From NCBI RefSeq assembly GCF_039405155.1, contig NZ_CP135049.1, forward strand, positions 124,001 to 188,000: a DNA stretch of 64,000 bases, given 5' to 3'. Source of the DNA: Buchnera aphidicola (Taiwanaphis decaspermi) (lineage in GTDB: Bacteria > Pseudomonadota > Gammaproteobacteria > Enterobacterales > Enterobacteriaceae). The first letter of the stretch is position 1, and every line of letters starts with the position of its first letter. Positions 29,468-39,937 of this stretch are shown here, piece after piece. The translations under genes and the position numbers were made by a program. Below the pieces are notes generated by a model. The model saw only the letters and a program-made list of their open reading frames with translations. It did no database searches and was not told the origin of the DNA.

Positions 29468-31918
29468 TTAAAATCCCCATTTACATGGTTTTATTTTTAA
29501 TAAATCAGAGAATATTCCTGCAGATGTTACTGTTTTACCAGCCCCATATCCTTTTATAACTAATGGTATTGGATTATAATATTTTGTATAAAATGCTAAT
29601 GCGTTTTCACCATTTTTTATTTCATATAATGGATTGCTTTTTTTAACAAAATCTATACTTAATTTGCAAATACCGTCACTTTCTATTTTACCCACATAAC
29701 GTAACACTTTACCTTTTTTACGAGCTTTATTTATTTTTTTTTCAAAAAAAACATCTAATTTTTTTAAATTTTTTATGAAACTTTCTTTTTTAACGTTTTT
29801 ATAAAATTTTTTTGGTATTATAGGTTCTATTTTAATATCTTTTAATTCTAATTTATAACCAACTTCTCTAGCTAAAATCAATAATTTTCTAGCTACGTCC
29901 AGTCCTAACAAATCATCCTGAGGGTTAGGTTCTGTAAATCCTAATTCTATGGCTTTTTTTGTTGATTCTGATAAAGAAAAACCATCATCTAATTTTCCAA
30001 AAATAAATGATAACGATCCAGATAATATACCTCTAAATTTTATTAATTTATCACCAGTGTTTAATAAATTTTGTATGGTGTCAATTACTGGTAATCCAGC
30101 ACCAATATTTGTGTCATACAAAAATTTTTTATTTGAAATATCAGAAGATTTTCTTATTTTTTTATAATATTCAAAATTAAAAGTGTTGGCTTTTTTATTA
30201 GGAGTTACAATATGGTATTTTTTTAGTAAAATATTTGAATATTCATAAGCTAATTCATCACTGTTTGTACAATCTATAAAAACAGAATTATTTAGTCTGT
30301 ATTTTTTAAGATTAAATATAAAATCTTCAATTTTAAATTTTAATTTTGAATAAATTAATTTTTTTTTCCATGTTTTTAAATTTATTCCGTTGTAATTAAA
30401 TATATAAGATTTAGAATTAGCGATATAACAAATGTTTATGATAACTTTTTTTTTGATTAATATGTTTTTTTGTGATTTTACTTGTTCTAAAAAAGTTTCA
30501 CCAACTCCTCCAACTCCTATTAAAAATACATTAATAATTTTAAAATTATCAAATAATGATTGATGTAAATTATTTATGTTGTTTTTGATGTTTTTATTTT
30601 TTATAACTATAGAAATTGAATTTTTTGATATATATTGTGATATATATAAAATATTTATTTTAAAGTTATCACGTAACGTTTCAATAATTTTATGTATTTT
30701 CACAAATTGAGAATTTATATTGTTTCCTATGATAGATATTATACTTAAATTGTTAATTATTTTAATTTTTTTTAATATTTTATTATTTATTTCAAGGAAA
30801 AATGTTTTTTCCAAAATAAGTTTAATTTTTTTTACATTTATATTTTTGGTAAAAAAAACTATTTTATTTTCAAGAAAGCAAAGAGATACTAATATTATCT
30901 CATATAATGAAATTATTGAAAACAACTTGCTATAAATGTAAGACAGTTTTTTATTTTTTAATATAGTTAAATTAAACATTGATACGTTATTTAAATATGA
31001 AACTCCTTTTATACTTTTTTTTTCTTCATTAAAATTATTTATCAAAGTTCCTTTTGAAAAAATATTCAACGTGTTTTTTATTAAACAAGGAATATTAAAT
31101 TTTAACAAAGGCAAAATCATTTTCGGATGTATAACTTTAGCTCCAAAAAAAGACAATTTTAAAGCTTCTTTATAAGATATATTTTTTATTAATTTAGCAT
31201 TTACTACATTTTTTGGATCAGTACTATATATACCATCTACATCTGTCCATATTTCACAACAACTTGCTTTTAATAATACAGATAATATTGCAGCAGAATA
31301 ATCTGATCCATTTCTTCCTAATAAAACCAACTCTTTTTTTTTATTACCTGCTATAAAACCTGCCATTAAAACAATGTTTTCAATAGGTATTTTTTTATTT
31401 TTAATTTTATGCATAGATTTTTTTATATTAACTGTAGATTCTAAATATTTGCCAGTTGATATTATATATTTAATTGGATTTATTATTGTAACTTTATAAT
31501 TCTTTGCAATTAGTATATTAGACATAATAATTATAGAAATTTTTTCTCCTATAGATATTATTTTTGCTTGTATAATATCTGGACAAAATTTAAATATTTT
31601 AATTCCGTATAACAATTGTTCTAATTTATTTAATTTGTTTTTTATTTTCTTATATATTTTAATATGATTTAATTTTTTAAAATAACATTTTAAATCATTT
31701 ATTAATTTAAAAAATATATTTCTAATTTTTTTAATATCTATAATATTTTTACTAATAGCATATTCTATTGTTTTTACTAAATAATTAGTAATTTTTGCTG
31801 GAGCTGATAATACAATAGCTACTTGTTCTTTTTTATATTTTTCTTTTATAATATTATAAACAGATAAAAACTTTTCTGAATTTTTTAACGAAGTCCCACC
31901 AAATTTCAGAACTCGCAT
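29468..31918 (-). CDS. thrA: Bifunctional aspartokinase I / homoserine dehydrogenase I
   Basis: ThrA catalyses the first and third steps of the aspartate pathway to threonine. The protein is 816 residues (E. coli 820). The kinase domain begins [11 protein letters not shown] and has [16 protein letters not shown] and [14 protein letters not shown]. The middle (about 310-460) is the ACT regulatory region and is the most diverged part. The dehydrogenase domain starts at about 465 with [15 protein letters not shown] and has [20 protein letters not shown], and the ending [18 protein letters not shown]. Decay in the ACT region could mean weakened feedback by threonine. No thrL leader peptide was found upstream. 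Confidence 0.98.
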   Translation of the reverse strand: MRVLKFGGTSLKNSEKFLSVYNIIKEKYKKEQVAIVLSAPAKITNYLVKTIEYAISKNIIDIKKIRNIFFKLINDLKCYFKKLNHIKIYKKIKNKLNKLEQLLYGIKIFKFCPDIIQAKIISIGEKISIIIMSNILIAKNYKVTIINPIKYIISTGKYLESTVNIKKSMHKIKNKKIPIENIVLMAGFIAGNKKKELVLLGRNGSDYSAAILSVLLKASCCEIWTDVDGIYSTDPKNVVNAKLIKNISYKEALKLSFFGAKVIHPKMILPLLKFNIPCLIKNTLNIFSKGTLINNFNEEKKSIKGVSYLNNVSMFNLTILKNKKLSYIYSKLFSIISLYEIILVSLCFLENKIVFFTKNINVKKIKLILEKTFFLEINNKILKKIKIINNLSIISIIGNNINSQFVKIHKIIETLRDNFKINILYISQYISKNSISIVIKNKNIKNNINNLHQSLFDNFKIINVFLIGVGGVGETFLEQVKSQKNILIKKKVIINICYIANSKSYIFNYNGINLKTWKKKLIYSKLKFKIEDFIFNLKKYRLNNSVFIDCTNSDELAYEYSNILLKKYHIVTPNKKANTFNFEYYKKIRKSSDISNKKFLYDTNIGAGLPVIDTIQNLLNTGDKLIKFRGILSGSLSFIFGKLDDGFSLSESTKKAIELGFTEPNPQDDLLGLDVARKLLILAREVGYKLELKDIKIEPIIPKKFYKNVKKESFIKNLKKLDVFFEKKINKARKKGKVLRYVGKIESDGICKLSIDFVKKSNPLYEIKNGENALAFYTKYYNPIPLVIKGYGAGKTVTSAGIFSDLLKIKPCKWGF

Positions 31919-32240
31919 ATAATATTCTCCTTTGTTTTTTTGTTATATATAATATATTATTTTAATTTTTTTTTTACTAATAAAGATATAAACAATATAT
32001 TCTATTTTTTTTTATAAAACTATGTTTTTAAAATTTTATAAAATATTAGATATAAATTTATTGAATTTATTTTTTAATAAAATATTAAAAAAAATCGTTA
32101 ATATATGATTTTTAATGATCATGAATTTAATTATATTATCATTAAAAAAATATTTGTATATTCATGACATATAATATTTAAAATAAATAATATATAATAA
32201 ATTATATTTTGTATTATTTAATATTTTAAAAATAAAACTT
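31919..32240. other. Divergent intergenic region thrA-hpt
   Basis: These 322 bases hold the promoters of thrABC and hpt. The only clear structure is an inverted repeat, TTTTTAATGAT (32109-32119) with ATCATTAAAAA (32138-32148), about 190 bases before thrA. I looked for a threonine/isoleucine-rich leader peptide and an attenuator next to thrA and saw none. Confidence 0.5.
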
Positions 32241-32774
32241 ATGAAAAATAATGTTAAAGTTATATTTTCTGCAAATAAATTGCATAATCGTATAAATGAA
32301 CTTGGTAAACAAATTACAAACAAATATAAAAATATTGATGGTAAAATAATTCTAATTGGCTTATTACGTGGATCTTTTATGTTTATGGCTGATTTATGTA
32401 GAGCAATTAATGTATCTCATGAAGTTGATTTCATTACTACTTGTAGCTATAGCAATAATATGTTTTCTAACAATAATGTGAAAATATTAAAAGATTTAAA
32501 CGAAAATATTTATGGAAAAAATGTATTAATCGTTGAAGACATAATTGATTCTGGAAATACTTTAAAAAAAATATATAATTTGTTATACAAAAGAAATCCA
32601 AAATCTTTATCTGTATGTACTTTGTTAGATAAAAGACACGCAAAAAAATTAAATATAAGAATAGATTATGTAGGTTTTTCTGTTTCTAATGATTTTATGG
32701 TAGGTTATGGTTTAGATTATGCTCAAAAATACAGACATTTGCCTTATATAGGTAAAGTTATTTCAAATAAATAG
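32241..32774 (+). CDS. hpt: Hypoxanthine phosphoribosyltransferase
   Basis: Hpt salvages hypoxanthine (and guanine) to IMP (GMP) using PRPP from Prs. Length is 177 residues (E. coli 178). The PRPP loop VLIVEDIIDSGNTLK and the blocks GLLRGSFMFMADLCRA, HEVDFITTCSY and GYGLDYAQKYRHLPYIGKV are all conserved. With guaC at 38805 it forms a small purine-interconversion set, as expected for an endosymbiont exchanging nucleosides with its host. Confidence 0.97.
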   Translation: MKNNVKVIFSANKLHNRINELGKQITNKYKNIDGKIILIGLLRGSFMFMADLCRAINVSHEVDFITTCSYSNNMFSNNNVKILKDLNENIYGKNVLIVEDIIDSGNTLKKIYNLLYKRNPKSLSVCTLLDKRHAKKLNIRIDYVGFSVSNDFMVGYGLDYAQKYRHLPYIGKVISNK

Positions 32775-32818
32775 ACAAATATATTATAAAACTAACTTTT
32801 TTTTATTAAATATTTTAT

Positions 32819-32872
32819 GTACACCAAGAAATGAATAACTATAATTTTTATTGTTTAAAATTTCTTGTGTAC
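32819..32872. terminator. Long hairpin between convergent hpt and pcnB
   Basis: GTACACCAAGAAAT (32819-32832) pairs with ATTTCTTGTGTAC (32860-32872) with one bulged C, around a 27-base loop. It lies 45 bases after the hpt stop and about 100 before the pcnB stop. Confidence 0.55.
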
Positions 32873-32968
32873 TAATATTTATTAGATATTATTAATTTTT
32901 ATTTAAAATTTTTTGTGTTTATTAAAATTAATAAATAAGATTATTATTATTTAATATTTAGTATTTAA

Positions 32969-34168
32969 TTAAAAATTAAATTTTTTATTAGTCCAAAAAT
33001 TTACATAATATTTTAATTCTTTTGTTTTTTCTACATTAGCTCTCATTTTTAATAACATGTATCCTAAATAAAATCTAGGATGTTTAATAACTTTAAAATT
33101 AGTTTTAGATTTTTTTTGTAATAAAAAAAATTGCAATTTCCATATTTGACGAATTATAAGTATAATTTTTTTTGGTATTAATAAGTTAATAGATATTTTT
33201 CTTATAGAATCATTAATTTTTAATTCACATTCATTATTATATTTTTTTTTTATAGAAAATATATTTTTAAAAAAAAAATTTAGTTGAGGATACCAAAACA
33301 TTGATGCAATAACTAAACTAATATTGTTTTTTTTATTTATTTTATAATAATTTTTTAAAATTAATTTAATCATTAATTCAATATTACTACTTTCATTTTT
33401 AGTAAAATATTTAGAAATATGAGGAAATATAGCATGAAATAATAAATATCTTCTTAATATTTTATATGTATAATAAATATTTCCTTTGTTAAATAATTTT
33501 ATTAATTCATCAAATAATCTAGATGGTGAAACATTTATAATTAGTTTAGATAAAGGTGCTATTGCTTGAGAAGTTTTATAAGATATACTCATATTTAAAT
33601 ATATAGAAAATCTAATTACCCTTAACATTCTAATTGGATCTTCTTTATATCTTATTATAGGGTTTCCTATTAACTTAATTTTTTTATTTTTTAAATCTTT
33701 AATTCCTCCAACATAATCTCTAATACCAAAATCATTTGGATTATAATACAAACTATTAATAGTTATATCTCTTCTAAAAGCATCTTCTCTAATGTTACCA
33801 AATATATTATCTCTTAATAACATACCATGTATTGTTTTTTGAGATTTATTTCTTATTTTTTTATTTTTTTTTATATGATCTCCTCTGAATGTTGACACTT
33901 CAATTATTTTTTTTTTAAAAAATAAATGTACAATTTTAAATCTTTTTCCAATTATTCTAGAATATTTAAATAATTTACAAATTTGTTCTGGAGTTGCATT
34001 AGTTGTAACATCAAAATCTTTAGGAATTTTATTTAATATTACATCTCTAACACTTCCTCCTACTATAAAAGCTTGATATCCATATTTGTTTAATTTTTTT
34101 AAGACTAATTTAGCATATTTGCTAATTTTACACTTTAGCTTATTATGAAATTTATTATGTATAATCAT
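32969..34168 (-). CDS. pcnB: Poly(A) polymerase I
   Basis: PcnB adds poly(A) tails to RNA 3' ends, promoting decay. The protein is 399 residues, against 465 in E. coli. The nucleotidyltransferase core shows VGGSVRDVILNKIPKDFDVTTNATPEQI, with GLLRDNIFGNI-type and RRDITINSLYYNPNDFGIRDYVGG blocks, then YKEDPIRMLRVIRFSIYL. The helical body and the FWYPQLNFF and HPRFYLGYMLLKMRA regions align. The arginine-rich C-terminal tail is gone. The blocks favour PcnB over the related tRNA CCA-adding enzyme. In E. coli pcnB follows panBC and folK, none of which is here. Confidence 0.93.
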   Translation of the reverse strand: MIIHNKFHNKLKCKISKYAKLVLKKLNKYGYQAFIVGGSVRDVILNKIPKDFDVTTNATPEQICKLFKYSRIIGKRFKIVHLFFKKKIIEVSTFRGDHIKKNKKIRNKSQKTIHGMLLRDNIFGNIREDAFRRDITINSLYYNPNDFGIRDYVGGIKDLKNKKIKLIGNPIIRYKEDPIRMLRVIRFSIYLNMSISYKTSQAIAPLSKLIINVSPSRLFDELIKLFNKGNIYYTYKILRRYLLFHAIFPHISKYFTKNESSNIELMIKLILKNYYKINKKNNISLVIASMFWYPQLNFFFKNIFSIKKKYNNECELKINDSIRKISINLLIPKKIILIIRQIWKLQFFLLQKKSKTNFKVIKHPRFYLGYMLLKMRANVEKTKELKYYVNFWTNKKFNF

Positions 34169-34502
34169 TATATATTTAGGAAAAAATATTCGTTATTATA
34201 ATACTATAAGTTAAATTATTATATATCAAAAATTTGATTAACATTAAATATTTTTTGTATTTATACTTATAATTAATATTTGTATGTGAATTTATTTTTT
34301 ATTAAAAAAAAAAAAATTATTTCATTTGTAAAAAAATTAATTTTTATTAAATTATTTTTTATTATTTAAAATATATATATTTTTTCAACATAAACTTTGA
34401 TATTTATATATTTTACATTAAAATATATTAATTAATTTATTTGTATTTTAAATAAAAAATATAAATTTATATATATATAAAATACAATAGGAAAAATATT
34501 AT
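34169..34502. other. Gene-free interval between pcnB and truA
   Basis: These 334 bases between divergent genes hold only A/T-rich sequence with homopolymer runs. No frame or stable structure stands out. dksA would lie about here in other Buchnera as I recall; no remnant can be read. Confidence 0.5.
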
Positions 34503-35291
34503 ATGAAAATAGCTGCTGGTGTTGAATATTGCGGTAGTAGTTATCATGGATGGCAAGTACAAAATGATGTAATAAATAGTGTACAAAAAACTTTAGAAAA
34601 AGCTATATCATTAATAGCATGTCATAATATAAAAATATTTTGTGCTGGAAGAACTGATTCAGGAGTTCATAGTTTAGGTCAAGTAATACACTTTAGTACA
34701 CATACTAAAAGAAAAAGCAAAGTTTGGTTGTTAGGTATAAATTATTATTTGCCTAAAGATATTTCGATAAAATGGATAAAAAAAGTTTCCAATAATTTTG
34801 ATGCCCGTTTTAGTGCATGTTCTCGTAGATATTTTTATATAATTTATAATAGTTTTTCAAGACCAGCTGTTTTTTTTAATTATTATACCCATATATCTAA
34901 AAATATTAATATAGATATAATGAATGCTGCCTGTAAATATATAATAGGTGAACATGATTTTAGTTCTTTTAGATCTTCAAGTTGTCAATCTAAAACTTCT
35001 TATAGAAGAATAATACATCTATTTGTTGTAAAAAAATATAAATATATTGTAATTGATATTAAAGCTAATGCATTTTTACATAACATGGTTCGAATAATTG
35101 TAGGTTCTTTAATAAAAATTGGATGTGGACAAAAAACATCATTTTGGATGTATGAATTATTAACAAAAAAAAACAGAAAATTGGCTGGGCCTACAGCTCC
35201 ATCTAAAGGATTATATTTTGTGTCTGTTCATTATCCAAAAAATTTTAATATCCCAACAAATAAAATAGAATTAAATTCTTTATTTTTTTAA
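34503..35291 (+). CDS. truA: tRNA pseudouridine(38-40) synthase
   Basis: TruA makes pseudouridine at positions 38-40 of tRNA anticodon stems. Length is 262 residues (E. coli 270). The catalytic aspartate is Asp52 in CAGRTDSGVHSLGQVIHF. ARFSACSRRYFYIIYN, GEHDFSSFR and KANAFLHNMVRIIVGSLI are conserved. AGGAAAA upstream supports ATG 34503. It precedes secA; in other Buchnera mrcB is remembered between them, but here only 266 bases remain. Confidence 0.97.
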   Translation: MKIAAGVEYCGSSYHGWQVQNDVINSVQKTLEKAISLIACHNIKIFCAGRTDSGVHSLGQVIHFSTHTKRKSKVWLLGINYYLPKDISIKWIKKVSNNFDARFSACSRRYFYIIYNSFSRPAVFFNYYTHISKNINIDIMNAACKYIIGEHDFSSFRSSSCQSKTSYRRIIHLFVVKKYKYIVIDIKANAFLHNMVRIIVGSLIKIGCGQKTSFWMYELLTKKNRKLAGPTAPSKGLYFVSVHYPKNFNIPTNKIELNSLFF

Positions 35292-35557
35292 CATTATGTT
35301 AAAAGATATGTGTATTATAATAAAATTTATTTTTATTTGTTTAAATCAATTTATATTAAAAATAAAAATTATTTTTCTATAAAAGTTTATTTTACTTAAA
35401 ATTTTTTGATTATATAAATAAACATAATTTTAATAATATTGTAAGTCTATAAATACTATTCTAATTCATTTTTTACTGTTACAATAGATAATTTAATAGT
35501 TCTATTTATTTTGTATACAATAACTATATTTATAAATATATTAATAGAGAATATTTA

Positions 35558-38044
35558 ATGGTAATAAAATTTTTAAAAAAAATATTTATTAATAACAATG
35601 ATAAATTGTTAAATAAAATGATGAAAACTGTGAATGTTATTAACAGCATGGAAAGTAATTTTGAAAAACTATCTAACAATCAATTAAAGTTAAAAACATA
35701 TGATTTTAAAAAAAGAATAAAAAATGGAGAAAATCTTGATGATTTATTACCTGAAGCATTCGCAACCGTTAGAGAAGCAAGTAAAAGAATATTTAATATG
35801 CGTCATTTTGATGTACAATTATTAGGTGGTATTGTATTAAACAACAAATGTATAGCAGAAATGCGTACAGGAGAAGGTAAAACATTAACATCAACACTAC
35901 CTGCTTATTTAAACTCTTTAACTAACAAAGGTGTTCATATTGTAACTATGAATAACTATTTAGCAAAAAGAGACGCAAAAAAAAATAAATTATTATTTAA
36001 TTTCTTGAATTTAACAGTTGGTGTTAATTTACCTAATATGTCAGCTCAAGAAAAAAGGAAATCTTATTTAGCAGATATTACTTATGGTACTAATAATGAA
36101 TACGGTTTTGATTATTTAAGAGATAATATGGTTAGTTCTTTTAAAGATAAAGTACAAAGAAAATTAAATTATGCTTTAATAGATGAAGTAGATTCAATTT
36201 TAATAGATGAAGCTAGAACTCCTTTAATAATTTCTGGAGAATCTGAAAATAACAAAAATTTATACACAAAAATAAAAAAAATTATTCCTTATTTAATTCT
36301 ACAACATGAAAAAGAAAATAATATTTATAACTCAGGACATTTTTATTTAGATAGAAAAAATAAACAAGTATATTTAACAGAAAAAGGTTTAATAGCTATT
36401 GAAAAAATTTTGATTTTGAAAAATATTTTAAAAAAAAAAGAAACATTATATTCAAACAAAAATATTTCAATTATGCATCAAATTATTTCATTAATAAAAG
36501 CTTATTATTTATTTCATAAAAATGTAGATTATATTATTGAAAATAATAACATTGTTATTGTTGATGAACATACTGGTAGAATTATGCCTGGTAGACGATG
36601 GTCTGATGGTTTACACCAAGCCATAGAATCTAAAGAAAACTTATTTATAAAAGATGAACATCAAACGCATGCTTCTATTACATTTCAAAATTATTTTAGA
36701 TTGTATCCTAAATTATCAGGAATGACAGGAACTGCGCATACTGAGTCTTTTGAATTTTCATATATATATGATTTAGAAACTATTATAATACCTACCAATG
36801 CTAAAATGATAAGAAAAGATTTTTCTGACTTAGTATATATAACTGAAAAAGAAAAAATATATGCAATTGTACAAGATATAAAAAAATGTTATTTAAGAAG
36901 TCAACCTGTATTAGTTGGAACTATTTCTATAGAAAAATCAGAAATGATATCTCATTTATTAAAAAAAATAGGTATACCTCATAATGTTTTAAATGCTAAA
37001 TTACATGCAAAAGAAGCAAAAATAATTGCTCAAGCTGGAAAACAAAAATCTATAACCATTGCAACAAATATGGCAGGAAGAGGTACCGATATAATGTTAG
37101 GTGGTAATATAGAAAGCAAAATTAATAAAAATAATATTTCTAAAATTAAAAAAATATGGGAACAAGAAAATAAAAAAGTATTATTTTCTGGGGGATTACA
37201 CGTAATTGGCACCGAAAGACATGAATCCCGAAGAATAGATAATCAATTAAGAGGTAGATCAGGTCGTCAAGGTGATGTTGGATCTTCAAGATTTTATTTA
37301 TCTATGGAGGATAATTTGATGAAAATTTTTTCTTCAAGCAAAACTGTTGATTTGTTAAGAAAACTAGGAGTTAAGTATGGTGAGCCAATAGAACACCCTT
37401 GGGTAAATAAAGCTATTTCTAATGCACAAAAGAAAGTTGAAACACGAAATTTTGAAATAAGAAAACAATTATTAGAATATGATGACATTATTAATGAACA
37501 AAGAAAAATTATATATAAACAAAGAGATAATTTGTTAATTTCAAAAAATATTAGTAAAAATATAATAAAAATGAGAAAAGAAGTAATTAGTTATATATTT
37601 TATAAATATGATATTTTTGATGTAAGAAAAATAAAAGAAAATATAAAAAACAATATAAAAAAAATTTTGTTAAAAAAGTTTAACATGCAAAAAAAATATA
37701 TCAAATATATTGTAAAAAAGTTTTCAACTAGCTCTAATGAGAAAATTATAAACAATATTGTAAATCAATTAAAAAAAAATTACGAAAAAAGAACATTTTT
37801 AATAAAAAAAAACAAAAAAATTTTGTTAGAAAAAAAAATCATGTTACAAATATTAGATAAATTATGGCAAGATCATATTAATGAAATGGATTATTTAAGA
37901 CAAGGAATTCATTTTAGAGGATATGCTCAAAAAGATCCTAAACAAGAATATAAAATAGATTCTTTTAACATATTTTCTAATATGCTGAATAATTTAAAAT
38001 ATGAAATTATTGTATGTTTGAGTAAGATAAATGTTATTAAATAG
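35558..38044 (+). CDS. secA: Protein translocase ATPase SecA, C-terminally shortened
   Basis: SecA drives preproteins through SecYEG with ATP. The protein is 828 residues, against 901 in E. coli. Walker A is [17 protein letters not shown], the DEAD-box region is [21 protein letters not shown], and motif VI lies in [26 protein letters not shown]. The helical wing ends at [20 protein letters not shown]. The linker and the C-terminal zinc-binding domain (CxC...CH) that contacts SecB and phospholipids are absent: the stop comes right after the helical scaffold. There is no trace of the domain in the 40 bases before coaE. Confidence 0.97.
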   Translation: MVIKFLKKIFINNNDKLLNKMMKTVNVINSMESNFEKLSNNQLKLKTYDFKKRIKNGENLDDLLPEAFATVREASKRIFNMRHFDVQLLGGIVLNNKCIAEMRTGEGKTLTSTLPAYLNSLTNKGVHIVTMNNYLAKRDAKKNKLLFNFLNLTVGVNLPNMSAQEKRKSYLADITYGTNNEYGFDYLRDNMVSSFKDKVQRKLNYALIDEVDSILIDEARTPLIISGESENNKNLYTKIKKIIPYLILQHEKENNIYNSGHFYLDRKNKQVYLTEKGLIAIEKILILKNILKKKETLYSNKNISIMHQIISLIKAYYLFHKNVDYIIENNNIVIVDEHTGRIMPGRRWSDGLHQAIESKENLFIKDEHQTHASITFQNYFRLYPKLSGMTGTAHTESFEFSYIYDLETIIIPTNAKMIRKDFSDLVYITEKEKIYAIVQDIKKCYLRSQPVLVGTISIEKSEMISHLLKKIGIPHNVLNAKLHAKEAKIIAQAGKQKSITIATNMAGRGTDIMLGGNIESKINKNNISKIKKIWEQENKKVLFSGGLHVIGTERHESRRIDNQLRGRSGRQGDVGSSRFYLSMEDNLMKIFSSSKTVDLLRKLGVKYGEPIEHPWVNKAISNAQKKVETRNFEIRKQLLEYDDIINEQRKIIYKQRDNLLISKNISKNIIKMRKEVISYIFYKYDIFDVRKIKENIKNNIKKILLKKFNMQKKYIKYIVKKFSTSSNEKIINNIVNQLKKNYEKRTFLIKKNKKILLEKKIMLQILDKLWQDHINEMDYLRQGIHFRGYAQKDPKQEYKIDSFNIFSNMLNNLKYEIIVCLSKINVIK

Positions 38045-38062
38045 TTGCATTTAATAATGCAA
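38045..38062. terminator. Short hairpin between secA and coaE
   Basis: TTGCATT (38045-38051) pairs with AATGCAA (38056-38062) around a 4-base loop, directly after the secA stop and followed by an A-rich run (T-rich for coaE on the other strand). It is a plausible two-way terminator. Confidence 0.55.
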
Positions 38063-38085
38063 TTAAAAAAAATTTTAGTAAATAA

Positions 38086-38703
38086 TTAAATATTTTTTTT
38101 ATGTACTATATTTTTAGATACATATGTGTAAAAATTTTTCAATATGTAAACTTTTTTTTTGACATCATTTAAATCACTATTATTATAAATGATATCATGT
38201 GCAAAAATATATTTTTTTTTTTTGCTAGCTTGTATTTTAATTATTTTTTTTACTTCTTGTTTGGTAATTGAATCTCTTTTTATTACTCTATAAATTTGAT
38301 TTTTTATAGAACAATCTAATAAAATAATTCTATTAACTTTATTAAACATTTTTTTTTCTATCAATAAAGGGACCACCCATATGCACCATTTAGATTTAAG
38401 ATGACTCATTAATTTGAAAGATTCATAATAAATTAAAGGATGCAATAAATTTTCTAACCACATTCTATTTTGTTTTGAAGAAAAAATTTTTTTTCTTAAT
38501 ATTTTCCTATTTAAAATATTGTTTTCAAGAATAGATTTACCAAATTTTTTTACAATTTTTTTAAATAAATTACTACCAGGTTTAATTAAATATTTAGCTA
38601 TAACATCAGTATCTATAACATCAACTCCTAATTTTTTAAATTCATTAGATACTGTTGTTTTCCCAGTACCTATTCCTCCTGTGAGAGCTACAATATACAT
38701 CAT
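38086..38703 (-). CDS. coaE: Dephospho-CoA kinase
   Basis: CoaE phosphorylates dephospho-CoA to coenzyme A. Started at ATG 38703 (or the adjacent ATG 38700) it has 205 residues (E. coli 206) and begins with YIVALTGGIGTGKTTVSNEF, containing the P-loop. DVIDTDVIAKYLIKPG, LLHPLIYYES and WVVPLLIEKKMF also match. An in-frame start at 38721 adds only a short hydrophobic tail. mutT and yacG/zapD, neighbours in E. coli, are not present. Confidence 0.96.
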   Translation of the reverse strand: MMYIVALTGGIGTGKTTVSNEFKKLGVDVIDTDVIAKYLIKPGSNLFKKIVKKFGKSILENNILNRKILRKKIFSSKQNRMWLENLLHPLIYYESFKLMSHLKSKWCIWVVPLLIEKKMFNKVNRIILLDCSIKNQIYRVIKRDSITKQEVKKIIKIQASKKKKYIFAHDIIYNNSDLNDVKKKVYILKNFYTYVSKNIVHKKNI

Positions 38704-38804
38704 ATAAAATAATAATAACAAAATTAATTTTATTAATAATTATAACATAAAAATTATTTTATAAATACTATAATAGTTAGTATGACTTTTTTAGGTGTTA
38801 ATTT

Positions 38805-39845
38805 ATGCGAATTGAATCAGATTTAAAACTAGGTTTTAAAGATGTTCTTATAAGGCCTAAAAGATCAACTTTAAATAGCAGATCTCAAGTAAAATTATAT
38901 CGTGATTTTAAGTTTAAACATTCAGGATTATCTTGGTCAGGTATTCCAATTATTGCTGCTAATATGGATACTATAGGAACTTTCGAAATGGCTAAATCAT
39001 TATCATCCTTTAAAATATTAACAGCAATACATAAATATTATTCAATTTATGATTGGGAAAATTTTATTAAAAAAAATTCCAAAAAAGTATTAAAATATAT
39101 AATGGTTTCTACTGGCATTTCTAATTCCAGTTTAAAAAAAATAAAACAAATTTTATCTTTATCAAACAAATTATTATATATATGTATTGATGTAGCTAAT
39201 GGGTATTCTGAAAGATTTGTTAACTTTGTAAGTAAAGTAAGAAATATGTTTCCTAATAAAATAATTTGTGCAGGTAATGTTGTTACAGGAGAAATGGTAG
39301 AAGAACTAATCATTTCTGGAGCTGATTTGGTAAAAGTTGGTATTGGTCCAGGATCTGTTTGTACAACAAGAATTAAAACAGGAATAGGATATCCTCAATT
39401 ATCAGCTGTTATAGAATGTTCTGATGCAGCACATGGTTTATCTGGACAAATTATAAGCGATGGTGGTTGTACAGTATCTGGTGATATTTCTAAAGCTTTT
39501 GGTGGAGGAGCTGATTTTGTTATGTTAGGAGGTATGTTAGCTGGTCACAAAGAATCTGAATGTGAAATAATAAAAGAAAATGGTAAAAAATTCATTTTGT
39601 TTTATGGAATGAGTTCCAAATTAGCCATGAAAAGATATATAGGTGATATTTATCGTTATAGAACATCTGAAGGTAAAAAAGTAAAAATAATATTTAAAGG
39701 ATTAGTATACAATACAATACAAGATATTTTAGGTGGTTTAAGATCAGCTTGTACTTATGTTGGTGCTTGTAAAATTAAAGAATTAACTAAAAGAACAACT
39801 TTTATTAGAGTTTTAGAACAAGAAAACAGAATTTTTAATAATTGA
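38805..39845 (+). CDS. guaC: GMP reductase
   Basis: GuaC deaminates GMP to IMP with NADPH. It has 346 residues (E. coli 347). The catalytic cysteine lies in [25 protein letters not shown]. The block [27 protein letters not shown] and the EGKKVKI-type region after YRTSEGK set it apart from IMP dehydrogenase. A ribosome site TTAGGTG precedes ATG 38805. It heads the run guaC-aceE-aceF-lpd; the repressor gene pdhR, nadC and ampD that lie here in E. coli are absent. Confidence 0.97.
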   Translation: MRIESDLKLGFKDVLIRPKRSTLNSRSQVKLYRDFKFKHSGLSWSGIPIIAANMDTIGTFEMAKSLSSFKILTAIHKYYSIYDWENFIKKNSKKVLKYIMVSTGISNSSLKKIKQILSLSNKLLYICIDVANGYSERFVNFVSKVRNMFPNKIICAGNVVTGEMVEELIISGADLVKVGIGPGSVCTTRIKTGIGYPQLSAVIECSDAAHGLSGQIISDGGCTVSGDISKAFGGGADFVMLGGMLAGHKESECEIIKENGKKFILFYGMSSKLAMKRYIGDIYRYRTSEGKKVKIIFKGLVYNTIQDILGGLRSACTYVGACKIKELTKRTTFIRVLEQENRIFNN

Positions 39846-39937
39846 ATTATTTTTATTTTATAAATTATAATTTTTTTTTACAACAACTAATATTATTTAT
39901 TTTTAATAAATTACTATATGAGAGAATAAGTATATTT

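Noticed and set aside
32109-32148. A possible thr operon attenuator
   Set aside because: The inverted repeat is about 190 bases before thrA, lacks a following T-run in that direction, and no Thr/Ile-rich leader peptide accompanies it.
39842-39937. An N-terminal extension of AceE by 32 residues
   Set aside because: The extension has no homology, overlaps the guaC stop, and the family N-terminus (MSNDL...) begins at ATG 39938.
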